Source: Chloranthus sessilifolius (lineage: Eukaryota; Streptophyta; Magnoliopsida; Chloranthales; Chloranthaceae). Taken from it: 64,000 nt of DNA. The stretch spans positions 40,550,287 through 40,614,286 of the forward strand of contig CM037590.1 in NCBI GenBank assembly GCA_021018995.1, read 5' to 3'. The notes beneath the pieces are model-generated. The model was not told where the DNA came from. It saw only the letters and a list, made by a program, of their open reading frames with translations, and ran no database searches. Shown here in pieces: positions 31,391-43,065 of this stretch (the stretch's first letter is position 1; every line of letters starts with the position of its first letter). The translations under genes and the position numbers were made by a program.

Positions 31391-32427
31391 TGCAACGGCA
31401 CAAGTATTTGCCCCATTTTACTCACTCTTAAACTTTTTCTCATATACTTGGTTTGTGAATTTACCCTTTCTTATTATTACATGCATCTACCTCAATGTAT
31501 ACATCTCAGCCAGCCCATAGCCCATATAATATGGTTTAGTTTCGTTTGAGCTTAACACATTGTGTCATATAATAAGGCAGGTTTTACTATTGTGTTATAA
31601 GGCAAATTATATTATAGCATCCAAACATCAAAATTTATGATTATGATACTAAGTAATTTCTTATTTTGATCAAATCACCGTCTTGTATTTGCTAAATTTA
31701 TATTTTAAATTATTTTTTTAATTTTTTAACTTCTTTATTGTAAGGCCTTTCTTGGCAGTTCCAATTTATGATATATTCATTGTCTTGTGTAGCTAATAGT
31801 CATTATATTAATAAAAATCAACATAACTTGGGACCTAATTTTTTATTTTTGATATAATTACATTTTTAACTAACACAAACATATAATAACTCGAAGCAGA
31901 CAGTTGATGTAGATCAATTCTGACAGAGAACATTGTGGTATCCTCACAAATGTTGCTTCATTAGTTATTGTTCTTCTATCTATTATGATTTGCAATAAAA
32001 AAAATTTCCTAATACATAGAACATATTATGTATAAACTTCTATTTTTCTCTCTAAACTTTTTGACAAGTTACCTTAATAAATTAAGAAAATAACTTCAAT
32101 TATTGATTTTGGAAGCATCAGGTCAAACTAGTTCCTAGAAATAATTGATTTTGATCTTAAATATTGCCCAATTAAGAGTTAGAAATTGACTCCTATAATT
32201 GGCTTTATCATATTAAAGAAAAAAATGTATTAACTTTTTGTTGAAGCTATGATGTCAAAATATAACATTTGCAAATGCCCACACCTTGACATATGTATAT
32301 AACAACTTTTGATGTTGAGAGATCAAATGATTATATCTGTTGAAGTTAGTGATAACCTATTAACTAGTAAAATAATGTTTGTATATCATTATTATTATAT
32401 AAAAGTAAAAATAGTTTTTGTAAAATT
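31391..32427. other. AT-rich intergenic DNA
   Basis: No open frame, repeat pair or recognisable motif was found here. Confidence 0.4.
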
Positions 32428-33428
32428 TTATTTTCACATATATTAAAATGAAATTGGCCCTAACTAGCTAGAAACTAAAACTCTTAAGCACCTATATGTT
32501 CTCTTGGAGATTACCTCTTTATCCCAATAAAAATTGATTAGACTCCTAATTGAACAGTATATAATTAATCTATATATAATTCTTTTGTAAATAGAAATAA
32601 AAACTCACCAAATATCGATTAAATAGAAACCCAGATCTTGTGGCACTATAAAAAATAAGACTATTAGCAGAAGCCAAAAACTATCGCTATTAACAAAAAA
32701 CTCCCGCAAATACCCTTGCCGCTAATACTCTTAAATTTTTTTTTATTAATAATGACAATCTTTTCCAAAAAATTGCCGCTAATAGTCTTAATTTTTGTAG
32801 TGTGGGTAACAAGAGATATGTTGTAGAGCGATGAAACCCAAAATTTTGAAAAAATTATGTATTTAAGAATCTGTGGTATTCACTATTAATTCGAGAATAA
32901 TTAATTTTTTAAAAATAAATAGTCACTCTTTGTTTATTTTTAAAATTTTCTTTCTCTATATCTGTTTCCGAATATACCAAAATTTGCCAAGCTTTTTGGA
33001 TTTTAATTTTCTTTTCACATGTAATTGCCCCTAACTAACCTAATAACTAAAACTCTTGAGCACATATATTTTCTCCTCTTGGGGATTACCTATTTATCCC
33101 AATAAAAATTGATTAAATTCCTAATTGAAGTCTAATTATAGTATATAATTAATCTATATATAACTCTGCTGTAAATAGAAATAAAAACCTAGCAGATATC
33201 AACCGAATAGAAGCCCATATCTTGTGGGTAGCAAGAGATATTTTGTAGAGCGACGAAACCTAAATTTTTGAAAAAATCCTATATTTAAGAATTTGTGGTA
33301 TTCACTATTAATTCGAGAATAGTTTAATTTTTTTTAATAAAGTTACTCTTTATTTAATTTTTAAAATTTATTTCTCTAGATCTGTTCCCGAACATATTAA
33401 ATTTTGCCAAGTTTTTTCGAATTTTAAC
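32428..33428. repeat. Tandem duplication of about 420 bp, first copy split by a CACTA MITE
   Basis: Copy 1 runs from about 32428 to 33008 and copy 2 from about 33009 to 33428. Shared blocks in order: CTAACT, AACTAAAACTCTT, ATCCCAATAAAAATTGATTA, TATATAATTAATCTATATAT, AAGAGATAT, TTGTAGAGCGA and GTGGTATTCACTATTAATTC. Without the MITE the copies are the same length to within a few bases and about 85-90% alike by eye. Not recognised as a gene; an LTR fragment is possible. Confidence 0.85.
32644..32802. mobile_element. CACTA MITE, copy 1
   Basis: It begins CACTATAAAAAATAAGACT and ends inverted CACTACAAAAATTAAGACT, with an exact 3-bp duplication TGG (32641-32643, 32803-32805). Subterminal GCCGCTAATA/CTATCGCTATTA motifs are shared with the copies at 52004 and 59496. 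CACTA ends plus a 3-bp duplication define the En/Spm superfamily. At 159 bp it has no coding capacity. Confidence 0.93.
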
Positions 33429-33649
33429 CTAGCCAATTTATTGTCCAACCCGACTTTGTGACTGTGATTTAGAATGCCAAACATGACTTGCAATTTTCTT
33501 CATTAAAATAAAATAATAAATAAAACAAAAATAATCATATGCGATTAGCATGGGCCTAGACACCTAGGACCAACTCTTGTTTTTAAACCGTTCATTTCTA
33601 AGATACCGATTTAATTATCATTAGGCACGTAAGTTGATATTAGGTAAGC

Positions 33650-34300
33650 ATCTCGAGTGCTTAGGTGCTCAACCACTTTTTGAGATTTGTGCCACGTGAA
33701 AACACCATATGACAATTTTCAGTGCAAAATTTGGCATGATACATGTTCTTATTATCGGATTTAATGCAATCAAAGGCCATAAAGAATTAATGATATCATG
33801 CAAATCTAGATGGTAGAGATCATGTTTCACTCTAAATTCATGACGATCTTTGATTGTGATGAATCTGATGATGAAATTCATGTTCTGTGTCAAATTTTTA
33901 TACAAAAAATATTTGTTTCTATAAAGTATTTGGCTTGTGTACTTTTACATGATACTCATTTCACCTCTAAGCTACACATGACATATAGGATAATGGAGCC
34001 ATTACTTGCACTAGGAAATGTGACCCTTGCACTGAAGTTAAAGAAAGACTTTGTATTTCAGGGATATGTGACATGTGAAAACGTAATTTGGGCCGTATGA
34101 TTTAAAGTTCATAATCTATATAGATCCTTAGTGGATAAGATTAGAGCAAAATATAATATTTATCATATGATCTATTGTTGTCAACCATTGAATCAAATAA
34201 TGACTTTTGACTATATTTAATCACATTATGAAGATTATATTTCGTGCTAATCTTTTGTACTTAATCTTTAAATGATGAACTCCAAATCAAACGGGTTAGA
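33650..34300. mobile_element. Decayed FB-A-related segments
   Basis: Scattered family blocks (TTTGAGATTTGTGCCACGTG near 33680, GATCATGTTTCACTC near 33815, GGGATATGTGACATGTGAAAACG near 34060 with ATAATCTATATAGATCC) lie in fold-back order, but with long unmatched stretches. It may be two overlapping old copies. Edges are not defined. Confidence 0.35.
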
Positions 34301-34917
34301 TGGAATTTTCATATAGCAGAGGTCGCCAAACTTATAGGTCTTTATTTTAAACTCGGTGCAAGGGCCAAGTTTTCGAGTGCAAGTAATGACTCTCACATGA
34401 TAATCATTCAAGAGGTTCCTATAATGTCATTAGTGGGATGAAAAATAATCTCTATCATCAACGATTTAAACTTGTGAAATTGCATCAACATCGATATCAT
34501 TTAAAACTCAAGATTAAATTGAGTCAACCAATGAAATCAAATTAGTCTCATAATGTTTTGGTTGGTGTTACTTGCACACCACTTTATATTATAGCCACCG
34601 TATTTAGTGAATAAAAACTATTGAAAAGGAGTGGACACCCATGATCCAAAATGCGGTCAAGTGATAAAAATTAATGCACTATGATGTGTGAGGCAATATC
34701 CAAACTTTGATTGAAGTTTAGACCACAAAAAAATTTAAATTTTTTTAATAGATGACATGCTACATTGCACACGATCCAAAAAATGACACTATTTTAGAAT
34801 TAGGTGTCACCTGACATATGATTTGAAGTTTGAATACATAGGTTCATCTATACATTAGAATCTATAGACCTTTCTTATTTTATAAATTTATTATTATTTT
34901 TATAATTTTATAAAGCA

Positions 34918-34948
34918 ACACGTGCAAAAGCACGTGTATGTTTACTAG
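34918..34948 (+). mobile_element. Helitron-like 3' terminus
   Basis: A perfect 8-bp hairpin, ACACGTGC-AAAA-GCACGTGT (34918-34937), is followed seven bases later by CTAG (34945-34948). Helitrons end in CTRR about 10 bases after such a hairpin. The next base is C rather than the usual T. The body would lie to the left, but no 5' TC end or RepHel coding sequence was found. Confidence 0.45.
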
Positions 34949-35109
34949 CAAAAATAAAAGATTAATGGAGCGTTGCCGACCTCAAGAGATATATGGACAA
35001 GGCAATCAACCCTATCTTTTGAGAAATTTTTTTTAATCAAAAGGTGAAATCTCTTAAAACTTTATATGGTATGGGAGCCTTAGTCGAAAGACATAAATTT
35101 TTTTTTTTT

Positions 35110-35840
35110 AATTATGTCGTCACCTTCTTCTTCATTCAATCATTCGATCAATAACATATCTCACAGGGTGTCGATTAAATTAGATCGAACCAATTACTCT
35201 GTCTAGCTGGCGCAAATCAACCTTGTGCTTGCTTGGAATTGCCACTTATGCAACTCCATGCCCAAGTCAATTTGATATGGGCAACAATAATCTGCCCACA
35301 ACTATTCTATCATTTGTCTATACGGAATGACATCAAAAGGACCAATTGGAATTAAGTTGGATCAATGCCACATTAACTCCAACCATTCTGCCTATTGTTA
35401 CATGACTTTCAACTGCTTAGGCCGTGTGGTCCTCGCTTGAAAAACGTTTTGTCACTCAATCTAAAGCTCCTATCCTTCAACTCAAGCATCAGCTTCAAAC
35501 AACTAAATGTGGTAATATGTCTGTTTCCGACTATTTTGATAAAATGAATTAAATAGTCAATACCCTTGCTCTTGTTGGAAAGTCTATCGATGATGATAAT
35601 TTAATTTCAATCATTATGAATAGTATTGGGCCTTTATACATGGCCATTGTGAATTCAATATTGGCATGTGACAACTCTGTCACATTGGATGATCTCATCG
35701 GACTGCTCTTGACTGTCGAGATGAGAATTGAGGATATATGCCTGCTCCCCACTGAACAAAGCACTACTGCTCTCTATGCACCAAGCCAAAAATAATCAAT
35801 GGGGGCGTAATAATGGTGGTTGGACTCATTATCAAAAGGT
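35110..35840 (+). pseudogene. Ty1/copia gag relic
   Basis: The plus strand encodes, with several frame shifts and stops, a copia Gag of the UBN2 type: VSIKLDRTNYSVWLAQINL near 35165-35225, then a segment including NTLALVGKSIDDDNLISIIM (about 35558-35617) and SVTLDDLIGLLLTVEMRIED (about 35678-35737). No zinc knuckle or pol follows. Confidence 0.75.
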
Positions 35841-35953
35841 CCGCTGGATTCATTATCATGGTATCAAAGCGGGTATTTCTCCACTGCACGTCACCCAATT
35901 CAATTGTCCACGTGATTTGCTTTGGATCAATCCCACCAACACGTGCGGAGGCG

Positions 35954-36100
35954 TGTTAGAATAATCCCACATTGCTTGTGGGCTTGGAAGTCTTGGGCTA
36001 TATATAATTTGGGCATTCCTCACCTTAAAAGCCAATTTTGTGAGATTGACTTAGGCCCATAAAATTTATAAGATGCTCTAGTCATTAAAAAAATATAGAG
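35954..36100 (+). repeat. Probable LTR fragment of the gag relic's element
   Basis: Directly after a purine-rich GTGCGGAGGCG the sequence starts TGTTAGAATAATCCCACATT and continues with AAAGCCAATTTTGTGAGATTGA, a combination typical of copia LTR starts. No second copy is present in the window, so it is a fragment. A primer-site-like TGGTATCAAAGC at 35859-35870 lies upstream rather than downstream of it. Confidence 0.5.
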
Positions 36101-36335
36101 GTCAAAGTCAACTAATAGTACAAAGCTTACGCTCGATATTTGGTAGTAAGCTTGGCTATCTTTTGGTGTCGGTAGGAGAGTCCTTTCACGTTCATGAAAA
36201 TTTTAAATTTTTTATGGAATTAGGTTGGCATCCTTCTTTCTTTTAGACTGTGTTCTTAATTCTCTCGTTCACTCACTAGAAAGTAGAAACCATGATTTGG
36301 GTTTGAACGAACCAATTAGCAAATTCGATTTAGTC

Positions 36336-36520
36336 CAAGGATTAAAATTTCGGCCCAAATAACTGAAATTTCGACCGAAATTATCAATTTTGGTCTCCCC
36401 TAAATCGATAATATGGGACCGAAATTTCTGTCATTATTTGTATGGGATTGAAATTATCGGCCAAAATTTCAGTTCAAATTTTCAATTTCGGTCCCCTCCG
36501 AAACCGAAATGAAACCCGAA
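36336..36520. mobile_element. hAT MITE, AAGGATCAAAAT family, copy 4, right terminus deleted
   Basis: The left end is CAAGGATTAAAATTTCGG. The right side stops at GAAACCCGAA, missing the last 13 bases of the inverted terminus. The 8-bp target duplication ATTTAGTC is intact on both sides (36328-36335, 36521-36528). The missing piece would lie between two ATTT repeats, as expected for a microhomology deletion. Confidence 0.85.
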
Positions 36521-36539
36521 ATTTAGTCTAATTCAACAT

Positions 36540-36544
36540 AAGCT
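36540..36544. other. Left target duplication of the copia element (AAGCT)
   Basis: AAGCT immediately precedes the 5' LTR and recurs exactly after the 3' LTR at 43532-43536. Confidence 0.9.
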
Positions 36545-37015
36545 TGTAAGACGTTTCTATTTCTGTGGCCATCACTATGGTCAAACCCGTTGACCAGTGA
36601 ATGGTATAAGATCAACCTTAATATGTACAAGTGCTATTCTGGTGAGTTTGAAGAGAATAGGCAACTGCTTATGGAGTCTTTCAGTTAAAGTATGATTGTG
36701 ATTTCTAATCACACTACAATTAGCAATTTCAGTCCTTAATGGGATAGGACTCTTTGGCTATAAATATAAGGGGTGCCTGGTCCCAACGATAGCTCGACGT
36801 AATTCAATCCTCCCTATTGGCAGAGCATCCCCATTGTGCTAGGAGACATTGAACGCGAGAACATCGTTGAAGATCGGCAACCAACCATCGATGGCTAACG
36901 CTCAAGGTGCGCGTATTTATAGGTTATAAATTTATTGTTTTTGATTGATCATGCGCCTAGATCTTTAGGCTTAATTTTGGATGGTCGGATCGTCAGATCC
37001 ATTTAGATTCCATCA
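36545..37015 (+). repeat. 5' LTR of the copia element
   Basis: It begins TGTAAGACG and ends CCATCA. A TATA box TATAAATA lies at 36759-36766, so transcription would start near 36795. Confidence 0.93.
36759..36766 (+). promoter_or_regulatory. TATA box in the copia 5' LTR
   Basis: TATAAATA in GGCTATAAATATAAGGGG, at a usual place in the U3 part of a copia LTR. The same site exists in the 3' LTR. Confidence 0.6.
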
Positions 37016-37017
37016 AT

Positions 37018-37030
37018 TGGTATCAGAGCC
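37018..37030 (+). other. Primer binding site of the copia element
   Basis: TGGTATCAGAGCC, two bases after the LTR end, is the classic plant copia site complementary to the initiator methionine tRNA. Confidence 0.95.
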
Positions 37031-38689
37031 ATGATTGGCGTTATGATCGGTCAAAGCTTTAAAGTGAATTTTTTTTTTTTTTTGTAATGGCTGTTTCATA
37101 AATAAAAAAAACCGATTGTTAGGTGGGTTTTTCCACCACCGGATTGACACTGGCCTGGCGTCATGGCGACCGGATGGCCCACCGGTGAGGGGTGGGGTGG
37201 TCACCGGTGAGGCGGGTGGTAGCAAATCAAAACCTCAAGTGTAAAAAAAAAATTTGATTTTGTGGTCGTCCGGGCCGGTGGCCATTTTCCACCGACCGGC
37301 AGGCCAACTTCGGCCGTGGGCCGATCGGCGGTCTGCCGGACCTGACATGACGGCAGTCCTTTGGTGGGGCGTGGGTTGGCATGAAAGGGAGGGGGTACTG
37401 ATGAAAAAAAAAAAAAAAGAAGAAGAAGAAGAAGAAGAAGGAGTAGGGGAGGCGGTCCGTCAAATGCCGCCCACCCGCCGGGCCCTTGTGGCCCACTTCC
37501 CAGTCTGACCCGCCTTTGACCCGTCGACCTTTGGACCTACTACCCACCGACCTACGCCGATCTGGGGCCTGTTTGCTGACCGACCCCAACCTGGTGGCCC
37601 TTTTACCCACCGCCCTTTTTGGCCCCGACCCGTGCCCTATTTTGGCCTATGGCCCGACATGGGCCCGCATGGCCCTCACGGACCACTGACACCCGTCGGC
37701 CTTTTTGGACCATGGCGACCAAGCATAGCCTTGGCCTGACCCACTGGGCCCTGGGCCCATTGGGTTCGTGGCCTATTTGCCCCGAGTCCGACCCACTGGG
37801 CCCTTGGCCCACTCGGTCACTAAGGCCCATGGCCGGTTTTTGGTACCGGCCCAATATACCCACCCTATTTTCTAATCTTCTGGGCCTTTTCGGTTATTTA
37901 CATGTCCGATTTTCGGACATTATATATGCATTTTGACTATCTCGGACATTCCGGATCCGTTTTTGAGGTTTAATTTTAACAATGAGGTCTCTGTTATAAT
38001 ATTTGCATGACCTGATGTTATTTTTTCCATTTTTTTTTGTGTAATCGTTTTTTTGCTCAAGTATCATTCATTAGAATGGGTAGTGGAGGTTGTGCTCTAC
38101 CACCATGGCTGGCACTTACACATTATAATACTCATTTGTTGTCTATTTTTGACACCTCCTCCTCATAACACGGTTTGTGGTCTTTTAAAATATTATCAAA
38201 CCTAATTTGAAAACATGGCTTGGAAAGATTCTTCTGCCCAACGGTGATGGCTTTTCCTAGTGCCGTGGTTTTCATAGTGAGGTTTACTTTTGTCCAAGAC
38301 CGTGTTACAAATCCAGTGCAAATGTGTAGTGAACGTTGGCGTTACAACATAAGGGATTCTTCTGCCCAACGGTGATGAATCACTTAATGTTATATGATGG
38401 CTGTGTTTTCACTATTCATTATTTTGTGTGTGGTATCGTCACAGTGTTGTGACTCGATCCAACGGAGGGACATAACGACGCAATTAGTACCACAATCATT
38501 AATAAAGACTGAGGAAGCGACTAGTGTGTTATGACTCGACCCAACGGAGGCTCATAATGACACAAATTGTTTCTCAATAAAATCACATTGGTTTTACTTT
38601 TATATTCCTTGACATATTTTAACTTTCCCACATGTTATAATTATAACCTTGTGGAATTGATAGTTACTCGATTGTATGTGGACATAATA
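37031..38689 (+). other. Copia untranslated leader, partly GC-rich
   Basis: From about 37100 to 37870 the leader is strikingly GC-rich and filled with GGCCC/GGGCC and GACCC motifs, plus a GAA microsatellite (37408-37442). Further on, the phrase GATTCTTCTGCCCAACGGTGATG occurs twice (near 38228 and 38349), as does GTGTTATGACTCGA-type sequence (near 38445 and 38526). Open frames here are unrecognised and compositionally driven. Confidence 0.6.
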
Positions 38690-39605
38690 AAGCCCTTAAT
38701 TATTGTGCAAAGATTGAACCCGCCTATCATAACCGATGATTGGTGGAATTGAACTTTGAGTGGATCAAATTATAAGAAATGGAAGGAACAAGTTGCAATT
38801 GTTCTAGTCGCATGGATCTTGACTATGCTATACGATCCGATAAACCCAAGGTGCTCATCACGATGCCCTACCGAGGATCCGCAAAGGAACCATACGGATT
38901 TAGAAAATGGGATAGATCAAATCGTATGAGCCTCATGATCATAAAGAGTTCCATTGTCGATGCGATTCGGGAGGTATTCTGACTCAAGACATCGCAAAAG
39001 AATACATGCAAGCCATTAAGGAACAATTTCAAGGGACTTCTAAAGCCCTTGCCAGTAGTCTAATTGTTAAAATGGGAACCATGATATATGATGGTCATAG
39101 CGGCGTCCGAGAGCACATTATGAAAATGTGTGGCATGGCAACTCAATTGAAAGAACTGGACATGGGTTTTTCTGAGGGTTATCTTGTTCACTTCATTATG
39201 ACTTCTCTTCCTGCGCAATTTGGCCTGTTCAAGATCAATTATAACACGCAGAAAGAGAAGTGGAAGATGAACGAGTTAATCGCCATCGTGTCCAAGAAGA
39301 AGAACGACTTCAAAAAACCCGAAGTGCCCATTACGCCGCTTGGTCCATCAAACGAACTTTCGCCAAAACCGGACAATATAAAGGAAAGAACGTGAAAGCT
39401 CTGGAAACCAAACAAGGAGAGGCTAGCACATCTACTTCTGGCATCAAGTGTCACTTCTGTAAGAAGAAGGGACACATTAAGAAGAATTGTCAGAAATACA
39501 GAGATTGGCTAGTTAAGAAAGGTAATGACCTTGTTTTTGTGTGTTTTGAATCACTTTATGTTGATGCTCCATGCAATACTTGGTGGATAGATTCCGTGCA
39601 ACTAT
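38690..39605 (+). pseudogene. copia gag with zinc knuckle, frameshifted
   Basis: UBN2-type Gag. SGSNYKKWKEQ-like sequence lies near 38760, RKWDRSNRMSLMIIKSSI near 38900-38955, and an open stretch from 39006 contains EQFQGTSKALASSLI and MGFSEGYLVHFIMTSLP. The zinc knuckle CHFCKKKGHIKKNC (Cys-x2-Cys-x4-His-x4-Cys) is intact at about 39450-39490. Frame breaks occur at about 38970 (one G short in a run), 39283 (one C short) and 39594 (one G short). Confidence 0.85.
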
Positions 39606-42600
39606 TCACATAAGTAATTCAATGCAGGATTTCGATCCAAAGCAGAAGCTAAGTAAAGGCGTAACGTTCCATCAAACTCGAATGGAGTAGAAGCACGGGA
39701 GGCCATTGGGACTCTCCGTCTCATTTTAGATAGTGGTTTCATTTTGGATTTAGTTGATACTATTTATGTTCCCAGATTACCAGAAACCTTATCTCAATTT
39801 CTAAATTGGATTCATTAGGTTTTGAATTTAAATTTGGACATAATATGTTTACTCTATTATTTAATGATATTGTGGTGGTGGCTCATTAGTGGGCAATCTT
39901 TATCATTGAACTTGGATTCATCTTACGCCCAATCTTTAGTTTCTATGCATGTGAATGATAAAATAAGTAAGAAACGAAAACGAAAGCACTGATAACTCCT
40001 CCATTTTATGGCATAAACGTTTAGGCCATATATCTAAGGATAGAATGGAGAGGTTAATAAAAGATGATATAATCGATGCGCCGATTTCTCCGATTTCAAT
40101 ACTTGTGTTGATTATGCTAAAGGGAAACTCACAAAGACTAATAAGAAAGGTTTCGTACATGAGTTTGTCGGAAATAGTCCATAATCGATATTTAGGACCG
40201 CTTCAACTCCCGCTATTGGTGGTCAAAAGTATTTTATTACCTTCAATGATTATTCTCGTTTTGGTTATATATTTCTCATTCACGAAATCGAGGCCTGGAT
40301 ATGTTTAAAATCTATAAAGTCAGTTGAGTTACAACTCAATTCAAGATTAAAATTGTGAGATCTCGATAGAGGCGAGAGTACTATGGTAGATACTCTGAAA
40401 CAGGTCGCAATCCAGGACCCTTCGCCCTGTATCTACAAGAGCATGGAATTGTCGCTCAATACACCATGCCGGGCACACCGAACTGAGCCGAAATCGATAT
40501 GGTGAGAAGCATGTTATGCAACTCTCGTTGCCTACGTTCTTGTGGGGAGAAGCCTTGAAAACGGTGCATATCCTAAATCGAGTTCTAGTAAGGCGCCCAA
40601 GACTCCTTATGAGCTATGGGTAGGAAGAAAACCGACTTTAGGATATTTACACATTTGGGGTTCTTTACAAGCAAAGGTGTACAACCCACAATTAGGAAAA
40701 TTGGACCCTAAAACTATAAGTTGTCATTTCATTGGTTACCCGATAGATCAAAAGGCTACTGATTTTTTGTTGCCCCACTCATAGTACGGATTGTTGAGAC
40801 TAGACATGCAAAATTCTTTGAGGAGCGTGAGATCAGTGGGGGTATAAAGCTTAGGGAAATCACGTTTGAGGAGAATCGGGTTATAATTCCTATCGCTTGT
40901 ATCCAAGAAAGAGTGGCACCAACACGAGTTATTCAAGCCAGTGTTGATGCACCGTATATACCTATTGACACATCCACATTGAGGAGGTTCTTGCTCCATG
41001 GCGGCGCGATCTACCATTGCGTAGATCGAGAGAAGCAGAAGCACCGCCATTTCGATGACTATATAGTTTACCTAAATGAGAGTGAATTTGATTTTGGAAA
41101 GGAATGGATCCTGTTTCCTTTAGCCAAGCCATGAAGAGCGACAAATCCACTCAATGGCTCAAGCCATGAAAGATGAGTTGGAATCAATGAAACATAACTC
41201 GATGCAGGATCTTTGTGAGTTACCTAATGGAGTCAAGCACATGAAGGTAAATGGGTATTTAAAACCAAGCAAGACTCTAAAGGTAATATAGAAAGATACA
41301 AGGCGAGTTAATCATTAAAGGTTTCACTCAAAAGAAGGAATAGACTATAAAGAGACATTTTCTCCTGTCTAGAAAGGAATCCTTCGGATAGTCATGGCAT
41401 TAGTAGCTCATTTTGACTTAGAATTGCATCAAATGGATGTTAAAGCGCTTTTACGAATGGCGACTTGCATGAAGATGTCTTTATGACACAACAAGGTTTT
41501 CGAGGTTGAGGGGGAGAATCATTTAGTTTGTAGACTCAAAAGGTCTCTATATGGTTTAAAGCGGGCATCTCGACAATGGTACTTAAAATTTCACGAAGTT
41601 ATTTCAAATTTTGGTTTTAAAGAAAATCGTGGATCAATGCATATATCTTAAAATCGGTGGGAGTAAGTTTATCATCCTTGTTTTATCGTTGATGATATCT
41701 TACTTATGCAGTATAATTTGGGCATGTTATATGAGACAAAGAACTTTTTATCAAAGAGTTTTGATATGAAAGATCTTGGTGAAGCTTCCTCGTGATAGGA
41801 ATTGAGATTCATCGAGATAGAGCTGTGGCCTATTGGGATTGTCTCAAAGAGCTTATATTGATAAAGTTCTTAAAAGGTTTAACATGCACAATTGTTACGC
41901 CATCACTTACCGTCATTAAGGGTGATAAATTTAGTCTACTTGAGTCCTGGGATCGATCCTGAGAGAAAACAGATGGAGACAATTCCCTATGCATCGGCAG
42001 TTGGGAGTCTCATGTATGCCCAAGTCTGTACTCGTCCAGATATAGCGTATATAGTTGGCATGCTTGGCAGGTACCAATGTAATCCTGGTTTGGATCATTG
42101 GAAAGCTAAAAGGTTTTTCGCTATTTACAAGGGACTAAAGGACACATGCTTACATACAAAAGGTCAATAACCTTGAAGTTATTGGTTATTAGATCTCTTG
42201 ACTATCTTTGGGTGTCAAGACACTCGTAGGTCCACATCGGGTTATATTTTTATGCTTGCGGTGGACCTATATCTTGGAAGAGCGTTAAACAAACGCCGAC
42301 TACTTAAATCCACTATGGAAGCGAATTCGTTGCATGTTTTGAGGCAACATGTGAGGCGATATGGTTGAGAATTTTATCTCGTGGCTTGAGTTGTTGATAC
42401 TATTTCAAAGCCAGAGAATCTTTTGTGACAATTCATTGCGATTACTATCTCCAATAACAACAAGATTAGTGGGGTTCCAAATATATTGATATAAAGTATC
42501 TTGTTGTCGTGGAGAAAGTTCGTAATCAAATTGTATCTCTTGAAAAGATAAGTACGACACTCATGTTGGTGACCTCTCACAAAAGGTTTATCTCCCACGC

Positions 42601-42630
42601 TCTTTTGGAGCATGTTGCGGCGCAATAATT
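39580..42630 (+). pseudogene. copia pol (protease, integrase, reverse transcriptase, RNase H), many frameshifts
   Basis: Domains in order: protease start NTWWIDS at about 39577-39597; integrase zinc region with LWHKRLGHISKD near 40005-40035 and a CVDYAKGK segment near 40108 whose second Cys position is Tyr; integrase core to about 40560; GRSLENGAYPKSS and KTPYELWVGRKP at 40545-40635; reverse transcriptase from about 41260 with LELHQMDVK, SLYGLK and the VDDILL active-site block near 41690; RNase H with RRSTSGYIFML near 42225-42260. Parts of the protein appear in all three frames in turn, with short breaks. Downstream, 42640-43050 is untranslated. Confidence 0.85.
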
Positions 42631-43054
42631 TTGATAGCCTTTGAGAGTGGATATATGCAGTGAATACATTTGTTTAATTGATTCAGAAATAAAATTTATT
42701 TATTTGCTTTTCCATTTTTATGCAAATAACTCTTGGAACATATGGTGCCAGTAGATGGCAATAAAGTAGGACCAATATTAGATTGCGTTTACATGTAATC
42801 ACCATTCAGTTTGTAAACTTACAATCTATGTGAAATCATACTAGTTGGAATCCATGTATGGTGATGACTTCCAATCTGATGGCGATGAGCGGTCATATAT
42901 CGAAGATATGGTATATTGACTACATTGATTCTGTGTTGAAATTCTCACTGGACCGGACTGATAATAAAGACTTTGATTGAGATTGATTATGACTTACCAT
43001 TCTACGAACGTTAGCTAACATTGGGTAATCGGAGTTTATTGACATAGTTTGTCC

Positions 43055-43065
43055 AAGTGGGAGGC
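43055..43065 (+). other. Polypurine tract of the copia element
   Basis: AAGTGGGAGGC immediately precedes the 3' LTR, as expected for plus-strand priming. Confidence 0.85.

Noticed and set aside
35549-35764. 71-codon minus-strand frame
   Set aside because: It is the antisense shadow of the copia gag relic, which has clear protein similarity on the plus strand.
37254-37863. Several frames of 67-127 codons on both strands in the copia leader
   Set aside because: Long open frames are expected where GC is high and stops are rare; they overlap each other on both strands and match nothing.
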